Numbered from the stretch's first letter, positions 23,182 through 32,137 are shown. The stretch is DNA of 32,336 nt from Deltaproteobacteria bacterium (GCA_029262515.1 JAJCZH010000015.1:1-32336); one strand, 5' to 3'. The notes: generated from the sequence alone by a model not told the origin. A program made the numbers and translations.

Positions 23182-23327
23182 GCACGGCTCTTTAGTCAGG
23201 TATGTTCAATAAAGCCCACAGAATCGAATCCGGTATTTCTTAGAATTCTATTGCAGGTTACAGTCCTACCGGTCGCTGTACAAGGTGGGCATGTTTGCCG
23301 GGAAGAGTTCAAGCTAGACCGTAAGGC

Positions 23328-24461
23328 TTAGACCGCTCTATCATATAGTCTTGCGAACTCTTTATGCGTGTCTTTAAACAGCTCCAGCATTTTCGGGTCG
23401 AAGTGTTCCGGTTCCGTCCTTCCGTCCCCTTCTGTTATAACTGTGTACGCCGCATCGTGTTCAAGGCCAAACTTGTACGGCCTTGAGCTTCTTAACGCAT
23501 CGTATTGATCGATAAGATTCATGATCCTGCCTTCGATCGGAATTTCCGTCTCTTTAAGCCCGCTCGGGTATCCGCTGCCGTCCCATCTTTCATGATGAGT
23601 CAAGGCGATTTTGCTGCCCATCTGCAGGAATTCCGATTTCGAGGATTGAAGAATCTTCGCACCAACCGTGGCGTGAGTGCTCATCAGGGTAAACTCCTCG
23701 GAGTTCAGACCTCCTGTCTTGAGCAGAATCTCTGACGGTATGCCAACTTTCCCGATATCATGCAGTGGGCTCGCATACGATATCAGCTCAACCTCTTCTT
23801 CTGACAGTCCCAATTTTTTTGCAACAAAAGAGGCGTAGTTGCTTACTCGTTTAACATGTAATGCCGTTTCCTGGTCTTTGAATTCGGCGATCAGGGTCAA
23901 CCTGTGGATTGTTTCCAGAGTGCTTTCCTTTGCAGCCAGCGTTGAGATTCTTAGCAGTTCGCTCGTCTCTTGAAGTTTAAAAGTCCTTTCTTCTACACGT
24001 AATTCCAAATCCTTGTTGAGTTCTACGAGTTCTCTGTTCTGGCTCTTCGTCAACTCAAGCAGGTTTCTGTTTTCGTTGATCAGTTCGTAACGGTCCAGAG
24101 CCTCCTTTACTGCGAACTTTAAACCGTCGTCGTTCCAGGGTTTGGTAACATAACGGTACACCTCTCCGCTGTTAATAGCCGCTGAAATAGCTTCTATGTC
24201 CGAGTATCCGGTAAGCATGAACCGTATGCTTGCTGGCGTGATCTCTTTTGCCTGCGAGAGGAATTCAACACCGTTCATCTTGAGCATTTTATTGTCGGAG
24301 ATTATAAGGGCTACCGTATTTGCTTTGAGGATCTCAAGACCCTCCATTCCACTCAAAGCGGTAAGTATGTTGTAGTTCTCACGCCTGAAGAGTCTTTTAA
24401 GGGAGGCGAGTATATTAGTATCGTCGTCTACAAGTAGAATGGTATGTCTGTTATTCTCCAT
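23328..24461 (-). CDS. Response regulator with HD-GYP c-di-GMP phosphodiesterase domain (RpfG-like)
   Basis: 377 residues from ATG 24461, chosen because AGGTAACCAC precedes it and the receiver starts at once (RHTILLVDDD); longer versions add an implausible leader. Receiver residues: VDDD, phospho-acceptor Asp in IISDNKMLKMNG (Leu replaces the usual Pro), Thr in MLTGYSD, Lys in YVTKPW. A coiled coil (about 130-185) leads to the HD-GYP domain with HVKRVSNYASFVAKKLGL, SPLHDIGKVGIP and HHERWDGSGYPSGL, all metal and catalytic motifs present. Such proteins break down c-di-GMP on phosphorylation. It faces the GGDEF-EAL gene end to end, giving both synthesis and breakdown functions in one locus. No dedicated kinase gene is adjacent. 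Confidence 0.93.
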   Translation of the reverse strand: MENNRHTILLVDDDTNILASLKRLFRRENYNILTALSGMEGLEILKANTVALIISDNKMLKMNGVEFLSQAKEITPASIRFMLTGYSDIEAISAAINSGEVYRYVTKPWNDDGLKFAVKEALDRYELINENRNLLELTKSQNRELVELNKDLELRVEERTFKLQETSELLRISTLAAKESTLETIHRLTLIAEFKDQETALHVKRVSNYASFVAKKLGLSEEEVELISYASPLHDIGKVGIPSEILLKTGGLNSEEFTLMSTHATVGAKILQSSKSEFLQMGSKIALTHHERWDGSGYPSGLKETEIPIEGRIMNLIDQYDALRSSRPYKFGLEHDAAYTVITEGDGRTEPEHFDPKMLELFKDTHKEFARLYDRAV

Positions 24462-24999
24462 GTGGTTACCTATCTTCATTAGAGGTGAAGTGTAAGGCTC
24501 AACTATAAACTGCATCCCCTTTACACGCAGCTCGACCTGCAATATCTTAACAGAGGACGTAAACCTACTTCCAGGCCATTCCAGATATGTACAGCTAGAC
24601 AAATAAGTAATAAATTATCAAGGAAGTTTTGTATTGTTTCAATACATTATCATTGCTTCAGTTAATTGTCAAGAATATACACCCGGAATTACTGGTTGAT
24701 TTTTGAGATAAAGTAAACGTCACTATTGGTATATATATCCGGCATTATTGTCATATTTTGTGAGTGCGGTTTGCAGGTAAGACTCCAGTTCAACTTAAAC
24801 CTTGTTATTGATGGGCTTTATGTGTTAGTTTAAACGTTAATCAGCGCCATTCGGTCGGCGTGTATCTTAGTGCCACGTAAGTATTGAACCCTTCCGCTTC
24901 AATTTTACCCACACACTACTATTAATTGAGAACCTTCGACCGGTCCCGTATTCACGGGCAAGGTTTTATAACCAAGTTTTCATAATGGAGAAGAAGTAC
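24462..24999. other. Divergent intergenic region between the HD-GYP and DEAD-box genes
   Basis: About 540 bases without a convincing gene. The part nearest the helicase holds a hairpin at 24931-24965. AT-rich stretches around 24640-24740 could hold promoters, but none is clear enough to call. Confidence 0.45.
24931..24965 (+). promoter_or_regulatory. Leader hairpin before the DEAD-box helicase gene
   Basis: AACCTT (24931-24936) pairs with AAGGTT (24960-24965) around an inner stem CCCGT/ACGGG (24945-24949 and 24954-24958) with loop ATTC, followed by TTTTAT. It ends 22 bases before the ribosome-binding GGAG. It could be an attenuator-like element or a helicase target for autoregulation. Confidence 0.5.
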
Positions 25000-26478
25000 A
25001 TGAATTTCGAGACGCTCGGCCTTAAGGCCGAGTTACTAGACGCAGTCCGCTCACAGGGTTACACGGAACCCACACCTATTCAGGCGAGCGCTATACCCGT
25101 GATACTTAACGGCAAAGACGTACTTGGCGGAGCCCAGACCGGCACCGGCAAGACAGCCGCATTTACGTTGCCCATGCTTGACCTCCTGTCAAGGAGCGAC
25201 GCAAAACCGCGCTATCCTCGCGCACTTGTACTTACGCCGACGAGAGAGCTTGCCGCGCAGGTGGCCGAAAGCGTAGCTACTTACGGCACGAACCTGAGGC
25301 TTCGCTCAACGGTTGTCTACGGTGGGGTCGGCATAAACCCGCAGATAGATACCTTGCGGCGCGGAGTGGATATCTTGATAGCTACGCCGGGTCGGTTGCT
25401 CGATCATGCGGGAAGGCCTACGGTAGATCTTTCGAAGGTTGAGATACTGGTGCTCGACGAGGCAGACCGTATGCTCGACATGGGTTTTATTCATGACATA
25501 AAACGCGTGCTCAAGTTCTTACCTACAAGAAGGCAGAACCTTCTCTTTTCGGCAACGTATACCAATGAGGTAAAGAGGCTCGCCGACGGACTTCTGAACC
25601 GCCCTGAGCTTATAGAGGTTGCGCGCAGGAACACTTCCGCAGAGCTTGTAAGCCAGGTTGTGCACCCGGTAGGGCGTACACGCAAGAGAGAGCTTCTGAG
25701 TTATTTAGTAAGAGAGGGCGAGTGGAGCCAGGTGCTCGTCTTTACGCGTACGAAGCACGGCGCAAACCGTCTAGCAAAGCAGCTAGAAACGGACGGGGTG
25801 AGTTCCACGGCCATACACGGCAACAAGAGCCAGGCCGCAAGAACCAAGGCGCTCTCGGATTTTAAAAACGGTAAGGTTAGGGTGCTGGTCGCTACAGACA
25901 TCGCGGCGCGTGGTCTTGATATAGACAAGCTTCCGCATGTGGTAAATTACGACCTGCCCCAGGTTCCCGAGGATTATGTCCATCGTATTGGCAGGACAGG
26001 CCGAGCCGGTGAAAGCGGCAGAGCCGTGAGTCTCGTCTGCCCGGATGAGAGGTCGCAGCTAAAAAGCATTGAGCGACTTCTGTCGAGGCAGATCGAGGTG
26101 GAGGAGATACCCGGTTATAAGAAAGAGAATATAGAGGTGGGCTCGCCGGCGCCTACTTCGCCACGGCGTACCGCAAGGCACGGTCATGGAGGCGGAGCGC
26201 AAAGGACTTCAAGACCTAAAGCCTCCGGTAGATCTCAGGCCTCTGGCTGGTCGAGAGACTCTGCGGCTTCGAGCAACTCAGGCAGGACGAGCGGCACAGG
26301 CAGGTCTAACTCTCAGGCGCGAGGCGCATCTGAGGAAGGGCGGGGCGAAGAGGGCACTGGGCGCAAAAGATATTACAGAGGCAAGCGCACTGAATCTCAG
26401 GCTGGCAGAGGAGCGCGCCGTGGTACTTCAAGTTCTTCACGCTCCGGCCGTTCGAGTGGAGTAAAAAAGGTTAGTTGA
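25000..26478 (+). CDS. DEAD-box ATP-dependent RNA helicase, RhlE-like
   Basis: 492 residues from ATG 25000, preferred over ATG 24985 because GGAG at 24987-24990 is then well placed and MNFETLGL is the usual family start. All motifs are present: GYTEPTPIQ (Q motif), AQTGTGKT (I), PTRELAAQ (Ia), TPGRLLD (Ib), DEADRMLD (II), SAT (III), [16 protein letters not shown] (IV), [11 protein letters not shown] (V), HRIGRTGR (VI). The core ends near residue 375. The tail of about 115 residues is Gly/Ser/Arg-rich and basic, which in the family binds RNA non-specifically. It unwinds short RNA duplexes in ribosome assembly, mRNA decay or cold adaptation. It is a single-gene unit with a hairpin in its leader and a strong terminator after it. 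Confidence 0.93.
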   Translation: MNFETLGLKAELLDAVRSQGYTEPTPIQASAIPVILNGKDVLGGAQTGTGKTAAFTLPMLDLLSRSDAKPRYPRALVLTPTRELAAQVAESVATYGTNLRLRSTVVYGGVGINPQIDTLRRGVDILIATPGRLLDHAGRPTVDLSKVEILVLDEADRMLDMGFIHDIKRVLKFLPTRRQNLLFSATYTNEVKRLADGLLNRPELIEVARRNTSAELVSQVVHPVGRTRKRELLSYLVREGEWSQVLVFTRTKHGANRLAKQLETDGVSSTAIHGNKSQAARTKALSDFKNGKVRVLVATDIAARGLDIDKLPHVVNYDLPQVPEDYVHRIGRTGRAGESGRAVSLVCPDERSQLKSIERLLSRQIEVEEIPGYKKENIEVGSPAPTSPRRTARHGHGGGAQRTSRPKASGRSQASGWSRDSAASSNSGRTSGTGRSNSQARGASEEGRGEEGTGRKRYYRGKRTESQAGRGARRGTSSSSRSGRSSGVKKVS

Positions 26479-26499
26479 ACCCTTTCTTTGTCTGTTAGT

Positions 26500-26534
26500 A
26501 AAAGGGATAGAGGCTAACGCCTCTATCCCTTTTT
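26500..26534 (+). terminator. Rho-independent terminator of the DEAD-box gene
   Basis: AAAAGGGATAGAGGC (26500-26514), loop TAAC, GCCTCTATCCCTTTT (26519-26533) and a T-run. The stem is nearly the same as the one at 16393-16426. Confidence 0.92.
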
Positions 26535-26624
26535 ATATTCTGTTATTGTTCGAAGGTACTGATACTCCTGCTATGCCGGTCTCGCAAATCTAGAGGGTTG
26601 CGTCCTTTATTTGTAGAGATTTTA

Positions 26625-27127
26625 TAACCTCAGGAACCGGTGTTCTATTCCATAGGAAAAACCGTGCGGTCGGTGCTGATTGTACTTCTTACTTCAACGG
26701 CCCGTCAGTTACGTGGTGGGCAGTGCCACCCTACATGACTAATAACACAGTAGACGTTTTTGTCCATGACAGATAGACAGGCACCACCACAAGGGTAAGT
26801 ATTGCCTCGGACGGCACAGAAGGGAACGACTGGAGTGAGCACGCATCAATTAGCGGAGACGGGCGATATGTTGCTTTTCATTCCAAATCAGATAATCTTC
26901 ACACCAATGACACCTATGGGCGAAGTGACGTTTTTGTTCACGATAGAGAGACAGGCACAACCACATTTGTAAGTCTTTCCTCAGAAGATACGCGAGGTAA
27001 CGACTTCAGTCTATGTTCATCGATAAGTACCGATGGACAGTATGTAGCCTTTTATTCGCGTTCATCCAACCTTGTTGCCAATGATACCAATGGCTGGAAT
27101 GATATATTTATTGCGCCAAAAAAGTAA
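26625..27127 (+). pseudogene. Beta-propeller (TolB/PD40-like) protein, C-terminal fragment with stop codon
   Basis: From ATG 26735 one frame reads NNTVDVFVHDR, a TAG at 26774-26776, then TGTTTRVSIASDGTEGNDWS, ISGDGRYVAFHSKSDNL, SDVFVHDRETGTTTFVSLS, ISTDGQYVAFYSRSSNLVAN and DIFIAPKK to TAA 27125-27127. The blade pattern SISxDGRYVAFxSxxxNLVxxDTNGxxDxFVxDRxTGTT is that of large exported WD40-like repeat proteins. Left of 26735 the blade sequence is recognisable only in shifted frames and fades near 26625. Signal peptide and most blades are missing. The part after the stop is still clean, so decay is fairly recent there. Confidence 0.75.
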
Positions 27128-27336
27128 ACACTGCTCATATTGGCTTAAAACCTCTTCAAGGGTAATGACTTAAATAAAGTTAGATTCGGACCCTCTACTG
27201 CATGATAACTTTTGCCAACATATGCCAGAATACCCTATGAAATATCGTGGTCAAAGGCATATATGCCGGGTGTGGGCTACGGTAAGTACTGTTGAATTGA
27301 TGGTAAGATTATCGCAGGGGGCTAGGAGAGTTGTAC

Positions 27337-28734
27337 TCAATAGAGCTGTACGTCCAGAGAACGCCTTGGGAAGCTGTAATTGTGGAAGCGGTCGAGAAAG
27401 TATTCACCCTTGTCTTCAAACGGATACCAGATTAACTCCGAGTCAGTTACCGTTACCTCGTAGTCGCTGTAGAACTGAATGGCCAAACGATCTATTCTTG
27501 CGATAATGAGAAAGATCAGGGGCCGCAGCATCTCCTGCGCCTCGTCAGAGGTAAGCGAAACATTCAAGAGGCTGTTCTGTTCGAGAACCTCTTTATGATC
27601 GTCCGGAAGGTTCTTCTGGAAGGTACCGATCCTTCCGGCGAGTTTCAAGACTGCTTTTGCATTTCTGGCTATAATTGCCGGCACGTAGAGCCTGAGTTGC
27701 CTGCCCCCATCTTCGTCCCTTAAGAGGTGTCTGCCCATCCGCATAAATTCTGCAAGGTCTCCGATGGTTTTAAGCTCCAGACCGGCTGCTTGTGACTTGA
27801 CGCTGATCCCAAAATGCCAGAAGGGGATATAGGCGGTCTTCAGGTTATCTTCGGTCTTTAAGAGCCGTACTTTCTGCGACTTGTAGTCGTCACCTTCGAG
27901 CAGCCACAGGCGCGAACAGTTTGAGCAGTTGAAGACGATATCGAAGTCGCGTGACTCAAGATCATGGCCGCAGTTTTTGCACCTGTGCGTCACAATCTTC
28001 AGACGGTATTCTTCGTTTATTCTGTTGTCCTCCGGTACTGTAACCGGGGGGCCGTTGCCGAGAGGGGTTCCGTTTACGCCGTCAAAGAGAGCTGTTCTGT
28101 CCTTTTTTTCTCCGGCCTGATCTCTATCTTTATATTGAACCGCTACTATCGGGTAGTAGATCAGCAGCAGCTTTTCTCCTACAATATTTGTTTTATGATA
28201 CTTCCAGTCCGGTTCCGCCACACCCCACTCGGCGGCTGTTACTGCCTCTTTTTCAGCCTCTTCTTTGTCAACCGTTACCGGCAGCACAATATCCTCTTCG
28301 CTGAACCGGTCGGAGTCGTAGCCTTCGATATCGAGTACTTCCGAGCGAAGCCCGAGTGAGTGCAGAGACGGGGCAATCGAGCTGTTGGCCTCGAACGTAT
28401 GGGACCATATCCTTGCCTCGATCCCGTTTTTTGTTCCGTTTGAGTGGCAGCAGTAAACCATGCCCCTGACGTACCAGAACGGCTTGTAGATGGTCTTAAC
28501 CCGTTCCTGTTCCGGAACTTTGCCCTTATTTTTTGCAATAGATGATTTGTATATTTCGAGTACTTCACTCTTGTTGAGGCGCGGCGCAATTGTGTATTTC
28601 AGCGTCACGCCGCCTGTCTGGCGCCTCAGTACGGAAGCGCAGAAGGGGCAGGTGAAGGTATAAGCGCCCTCAATATGGCGGATCGAACCGCCGCACTCAG
28701 GGCACTTTACTGTGATTAAGAGAGTCTCTTGCAT
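27337..28734 (-). CDS. Two-zinc-ribbon protein, partner of the SPFH gene
   Basis: 465 residues; GAGGAAGT precedes ATG 28734. The first zinc ribbon is at residues 11-34 (CPECGG ... CPFC), the second at about 253-281 (CKNCG ... CSNC). Between and after them are two similar mixed segments, each with a PFW motif (YKPFWYVRG and YIPFWHFGI), suggesting an internal duplication. No membrane segment or catalytic motif is seen. I do not know a named family for the full length; zinc-ribbon proteins next to SPFH/zinc-ribbon proteins also occur in the Bacillus ydjFGHI locus (YdjG). It lies 13 bases after the SPFH gene, so they form an operon and probably work together, perhaps at the membrane. Confidence 0.7.
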   Translation of the reverse strand: MQETLLITVKCPECGGSIRHIEGAYTFTCPFCASVLRRQTGGVTLKYTIAPRLNKSEVLEIYKSSIAKNKGKVPEQERVKTIYKPFWYVRGMVYCCHSNGTKNGIEARIWSHTFEANSSIAPSLHSLGLRSEVLDIEGYDSDRFSEEDIVLPVTVDKEEAEKEAVTAAEWGVAEPDWKYHKTNIVGEKLLLIYYPIVAVQYKDRDQAGEKKDRTALFDGVNGTPLGNGPPVTVPEDNRINEEYRLKIVTHRCKNCGHDLESRDFDIVFNCSNCSRLWLLEGDDYKSQKVRLLKTEDNLKTAYIPFWHFGISVKSQAAGLELKTIGDLAEFMRMGRHLLRDEDGGRQLRLYVPAIIARNAKAVLKLAGRIGTFQKNLPDDHKEVLEQNSLLNVSLTSDEAQEMLRPLIFLIIARIDRLAIQFYSDYEVTVTDSELIWYPFEDKGEYFLDRFHNYSFPRRSLDVQLY

Positions 28735-28747
28735 ACTTCCTCGTACC

Positions 28748-29860
28748 CTAGCCGGTTCCTTCGCCGCAGTGGGGGCAGAAGCTCGTTCCCGGAGGTAGTT
28801 CTTTGTTACACTTCGCGCACTCGGGGCGAGACTTCAGGTCGAGGCCGCACTTCATGCAGAAGTTTGCATGTACGGTTATTACCTTGGAGCAGTTAGGGCA
28901 GAGGTTCATGACCTCCATCTGGTGGCCGCATTTATAGCAGAAGAGGCTGTTCTCCGGCGTATGCGAGAGGCACTCCGGGCATTGAACTGTAGGGACCGAA
29001 GTCTCGTCGAGGTCCTTCTGGTCTGGCGCGAAGGCACGGCCCATATAACCGGGCATCATCATTCCAACGCCCATTCCGACTCCCATGCCGGTACCCGAAC
29101 TGCCTGCCGTGCCAGGGGTATCCATAGACTTTGCGAGTTTGTACTTGAGGAACTGGTCTAGGTCCTTGACGGCTCCCATTCCGCTCTTCTCGTCTATCAT
29201 CTTCTGTACCTCGTCCGGAGGCGTGATAGAGCGTATATAGAAGTCGAGCAACTCTATGCCGTACTTGCTGAACTCACCCGCGAGCCTGCTCTTGAGCTCG
29301 GCAGCTAGTTCGTCGTACTTCTTCGGAAGGTTTAAGATGGTGTCGAGCTTTTCGCCGAAGAGGTCGTTCATTTTGCAGACGATGATGGAGCGGAGGTAGT
29401 CCTCAACCCTGTCGGTGGTGTAACTCGCCTCGCGCCCTACGAGCCGGTTTATAAAGAGCAAAGGGTTTGTGATCTTAAAGCTGTAAACTCCGAAACCCCT
29501 CAGGCGTACGAGTCCGAGTTCGCTGTCCTTGAAGGCTACGGGCTCTCGCGTACCCCACTTGAGGTTGGTGAAGACCTTGTGGTTGACGTAGTAGACGTCG
29601 GCCTGAAAGATATTCTCGAAACCCCACGGAGCGCTGAAGAGTTTTGTTATTATCGGAATATTGAAGGTCGTAAGGGTATAACGTCCGGGGCCGAAAGTGT
29701 CACAGGCCTTGCCGTCGCGGTAGAAGACCGCCGACTGGGTCTCGCGGACGACGAGCTGGGCTCCGAGTTTTATATCCGCCGAGCCCTGTTCCGGAAAGCG
29801 GTGGATCATGTCATCAGGCGAGGGGTCTGTCCACTCGATAACCTCCAACAGTATGCCCAT
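28748..29860 (-). CDS. SPFH-domain protein with C-terminal zinc ribbons (YdjI-like)
   Basis: 370 residues from ATG 29860, chosen because GGAGGTAGAGAAG precedes it and MGILLEVIEW is the usual family start. Residues 1-240 form the SPFH domain (FPEQGSADIKLGAQLVVRET, TFGPGRYTLTTFNIPII, YGIELLDFYIRSITPPDEVQ). A Gly/Met-rich linker (about 255-275, GMGVGMGVGMMMPG) follows. Four CxxC pairs then make two double zinc ribbons: CPEC/CYKC, CPNC/CMKC and CAKC/CPHC. Family members (Bacillus YdjI) help recruit PspA-type envelope-stress proteins; no pspA-like gene is visible here. It has no transmembrane anchor, so it must reach the membrane via partners. First gene of a two-gene unit. Confidence 0.85.
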   Translation of the reverse strand: MGILLEVIEWTDPSPDDMIHRFPEQGSADIKLGAQLVVRETQSAVFYRDGKACDTFGPGRYTLTTFNIPIITKLFSAPWGFENIFQADVYYVNHKVFTNLKWGTREPVAFKDSELGLVRLRGFGVYSFKITNPLLFINRLVGREASYTTDRVEDYLRSIIVCKMNDLFGEKLDTILNLPKKYDELAAELKSRLAGEFSKYGIELLDFYIRSITPPDEVQKMIDEKSGMGAVKDLDQFLKYKLAKSMDTPGTAGSSGTGMGVGMGVGMMMPGYMGRAFAPDQKDLDETSVPTVQCPECLSHTPENSLFCYKCGHQMEVMNLCPNCSKVITVHANFCMKCGLDLKSRPECAKCNKELPPGTSFCPHCGEGTG

Positions 29861-30033
29861 CTTCTCTACCTCCATCTCAGTGATTGTCTCTGCGGTTAAA
29901 AAGCTGATATCGGTCCCAGGGTACGGCATGCGATATATAAAGTATTGACTCTAAACGCCGAGCAGACCGGGGTTTTGTTTATAAAAGTAAGATCGCTTAA
30001 TTTCGCCGATTCTTTATGAATATCTAGAAATAT

Positions 30034-30069
30034 ACAAAAAAAGCCCGCCTGTTTAAAACAGGCGGGCTT
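30034..30069 (-). terminator. Terminator of the OmpA lipoprotein gene
   Basis: AAGCCCGCCTGTTT (30041-30054) and AAACAGGCGGGCTT (30056-30069) make a 14-base perfect stem. On the minus strand a run of eight or nine T follows (30034-30042). It begins 24 bases after the gene's stop codon at 30093. Confidence 0.93.
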
Positions 30070-30092
30070 TACTCTTGCGTATAGTCGCGCGG

Positions 30093-30965
30093 TTACTTCT
30101 TAAGCTCCTTGAGCACGCGGTCTATATCGATTGGAAGCAGCACGATCTCTATTCTTCTGTTCTGCGCCCTTCCTTCAAACGTAGAGTTGTCAGCGACCGG
30201 CCTGTTGTCCGCATAACCGGTTGCAGATAAAAGTTCTGGGCTTATGCCTACCGTATCTCTTAAGTATCGTACAACCGTGGTTGCGCGTGCGGTTGAGAGT
30301 TCCCAGTTGGTAGGAAACTTTTTCTTTATCCTTGAGCCGATAGGGATGTTATCGGTATGCCCCTCAACCCTTACTTGCCGGTCGACTACGCCCTTTAGAA
30401 TATCGCCAACCCTCTTCAAGACATCGAGCCCGGCCGGTTTGATCTTGTCCTTTCCGGAGTCGAAGAGTATCTTCTCGACAAAGTTTACCGAGAGCTTATC
30501 TACGGCTTGGGTAATCTTTACGTCACCCTGCTCTATTTCCTGGCGCATCTCATGAACAAGGTTGTCATAAGTCTGCCGTACGCTGGCAAGTTCTTGCTCC
30601 TTTGCAGCGCTCAATTCACCGGACTTTAATTTGAGCCGCTCGACTTCGCGCTCGAGGTAGCCTTGCTGCTGTCTCAGGGCCTCTATCTCCGTGTCCATAA
30701 CGGCTTCGGATACCGTGAGCTTCTCATTCGCCTGCACCTTCGACTCAAGCTCTACCGATAGCAGGGATTTTTCGGTCTTCAGTGCCTCAAGTTCGGTATT
30801 GAGCGCTGTCAAACTCTCTTTGGCCTCGATTAATTCATTTGAGGTCTTTTCGAGTTGAGTCTGTTTGGTGTCCGATTCGCCAAGAGCCGTCTCGTACTTC
30901 TTGGTGCTGACGCAGCCGGCAATTAAGATCGTTACCACAACATAAAAGAGTACGTACTTTTTCAT
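30093..30965 (-). CDS. OmpA/MotB-domain lipoprotein with coiled coil
   Basis: 290 residues from ATG 30965, chosen because AGGAG lies eight bases upstream and the signal peptide with lipobox (VTILIAGC, Cys at about 18) follows; a longer frame to 31022 exists. A coiled coil at about 30-140 (ELIEAKESLTALNTELEALK) leads to a C-terminal OmpA domain: FDSGKDKIKPAG, VEGHTDNIPIG, NWELSTARATTVVRYL, ENRRIEIV-type end (AQNRRIEIVLL). It probably anchors the outer membrane to peptidoglycan. The domain version (GHTDNIPI, FPTNWELSTARA) is nearer to MotB/YiaD than to the OmpA domain of the lipoprotein at 14783-16306. Both genes share the same upstream element. Confidence 0.9.
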   Translation of the reverse strand: MKKYVLFYVVVTILIAGCVSTKKYETALGESDTKQTQLEKTSNELIEAKESLTALNTELEALKTEKSLLSVELESKVQANEKLTVSEAVMDTEIEALRQQQGYLEREVERLKLKSGELSAAKEQELASVRQTYDNLVHEMRQEIEQGDVKITQAVDKLSVNFVEKILFDSGKDKIKPAGLDVLKRVGDILKGVVDRQVRVEGHTDNIPIGSRIKKKFPTNWELSTARATTVVRYLRDTVGISPELLSATGYADNRPVADNSTFEGRAQNRRIEIVLLPIDIDRVLKELKK

Positions 30966-31039
30966 GATAATACTCCTGATATTTTCGCCTTCGGCTCTAA
31001 CAATAGAGAGTGGCTGGTTCATTTGAAATTCGAGAGTCT

Positions 31040-31099
31040 TCCTTTTACACCCTGTGCTCCGGCAATGATGTGAGAAAAGTCACACCCTTGTGCTGCCGG
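31040..31099 (-). promoter_or_regulatory. Nested-palindrome element, copy 2, upstream of an OmpA-family lipoprotein gene
   Basis: On the minus strand the element reads CCGGCAGCACAAGGG, TGTGA, CTTTTC, TCACA, TCATTGCCGG and, after a six-base variable stretch, GGGTGTAAAAGGA. It differs from copy 1 (14630-14690) by a few substitutions and one base of length outside the variable stretch. It ends 75 bases before the start codon at 30965. Sequence beyond both ends is unrelated to copy 1, so the conservation is confined to the element. Confidence 0.75.
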
Positions 31100-31260
31100 G
31101 CTGGTTAAAGGCGCATAAGTATTTTGGTAAAGTAGTGTAGTAAAGAAGGCAGGTACTCTATTGTTGATGTTGAGTCAGGCCGTTAGACGGTAGAGTTGAA
31201 AAATGATTGCGAAAAGTATTGACCAGGAAACCAGGTGTCTGGTCGTTGTGTAATTGTTGT

Positions 31261-31287
31261 AAAAAAATCGAGAGCGAAGTCTGCTCT
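31261..31287 (-). terminator. Probable terminator of the DUF3106 operon
   Basis: On the minus strand AGAGC, a seven-base loop, GCTCT, CGA, then seven T. The stem is short, but the T-run and the place, about 50 bases after the last stop codon, fit. Confidence 0.55.
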
Positions 31288-31335
31288 AACTGGGGCACCG
31301 CACGATTTCCATTCAGGCAAGTACACGCTATTATT

Positions 31336-31872
31336 CTATCTTTGCGAGTCACGCCGTTTTCTCGCTGCCCCGTCCCGTCTCTTTTTTAGTATCTCTTTGC
31401 GTTTTTGTTGCGGCAGCTTTTTCCAGCGTTCGCGCAGCCTCTTTCTCTTTTCATCAGGCAGGTTCTTAAACCGTTTACGAGCCCTTAGCAGGCGCTGCTG
31501 CTCTTTTTCCGGAAGTCTCTTGAAGTCCGCAAAACGTTTGCGAATTCTGGAACGCTTTTCAGGGCTCATCTCTTTCCATCTTCTGAACCGCTTCTTAACG
31601 TAGTCGCGTTCTCCGGCTGGAAGGGAGAGCCACCTCTTGGCGCCCCTTTGCAGGTGCAACCGCCTCTCATACGAAAGACTGTCCCAGTCGCCGGCGTGCC
31701 CCTTGAGAATCCGCTGCTCTTGTCGTGTCAGATCCTTCCACTCGATAACCGGCCTATCTGTAGAAAGATCATCCCCGGCCATAGATGCAACAGCAGGGCC
31801 GAGCACCAGTGACACTGTTATCAAGGATATCAAGGTTATCAAGAGTAACAGGGCACTATTTTTCTGCATCAT
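31336..31872 (-). CDS. DUF3106-family exported protein
   Basis: 178 residues from ATG 31872 (GGTG six bases upstream; ATGs at 31887, 31878 and 31869 are alternatives). A signal peptide ends around PAVASMA. The mature part is a run of short helical repeats with W and R-rich spacing: WKDLTRQEQRILKGHAGDWD, AKRWLSLPAGERD, RRWKEMSPEKRSR, FKNLPDEKRKRLRERWKKLP. This pattern of W..LSPEER repeats defines DUF3106. The C-terminus is strongly basic. In proteobacteria such genes often sit in operons of an ECF sigma factor and its anti-sigma protein, which fits the two genes before it. The start overlaps the preceding gene's end, so expression is coupled. Function is unknown; a periplasmic sensor or chaperone-like role is speculation. 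Confidence 0.78.
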   Translation of the reverse strand: MMQKNSALLLLITLISLITVSLVLGPAVASMAGDDLSTDRPVIEWKDLTRQEQRILKGHAGDWDSLSYERRLHLQRGAKRWLSLPAGERDYVKKRFRRWKEMSPEKRSRIRKRFADFKRLPEKEQQRLLRARKRFKNLPDEKRKRLRERWKKLPQQKRKEILKKRRDGAARKRRDSQR

Positions 31873-32137
31873 AATCATCACCGTCATTATCCGACTCCAT
31901 AATCGTATCGAGTTGAACCGGGTCTATCCATTCTTTACCCGGCACCTCCCATTCACCGAGAAATTCGAGAAGTTCGACAGAGGGCTCATCATAATCGGTC
32001 GCTCCTTCTGGTTCCGATTCCGTATAGCATTGTTCCTCATTAGACGGCTCTGCCCCGTTGCCGAAAGCGGCAACAGAACAGAAACAGAACAACAGTATAA
32101 GAGAAACCACATGGGCCTTAACCGAGAAGGTCTTCAT
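31856..32137 (-). CDS. Small acidic exported protein
   Basis: 93 residues. The signal peptide (FSVKAHVVSLILLFCFCSV) is cleaved near AAFGNGA. The mature chain of about 65 residues is very acidic (EPSNEEQCYTESEPEGATDY, ending ESDNDGDDYDAEK) with one WIDP motif and no known domain. Its start overlaps the previous gene by 20 bases and its end overlaps the DUF3106 gene by 17. An acidic small protein beside a very basic one suggests that they may bind each other in the periplasm (inference). Confidence 0.65.
   Translation of the reverse strand: MKTFSVKAHVVSLILLFCFCSVAAFGNGAEPSNEEQCYTESEPEGATDYDEPSVELLEFLGEWEVPGKEWIDPVQLDTIMESDNDGDDYDAEK

Larger units (their letters stand above)
30966..31335. other. 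Region upstream of the OmpA lipoprotein gene and downstream of DUF3106
   Basis: 370 bases without a gene. It contains the nested-palindrome element at 31040-31099 and a small terminator at 31261-31287. The remaining sequence shows nothing clear. Confidence 0.5.

Noticed and set aside
27964-28359. 131-codon plus-strand open frame
   Set aside because: Antisense to the zinc-ribbon protein gene, which has clear CxxC motifs and a ribosome-binding site.
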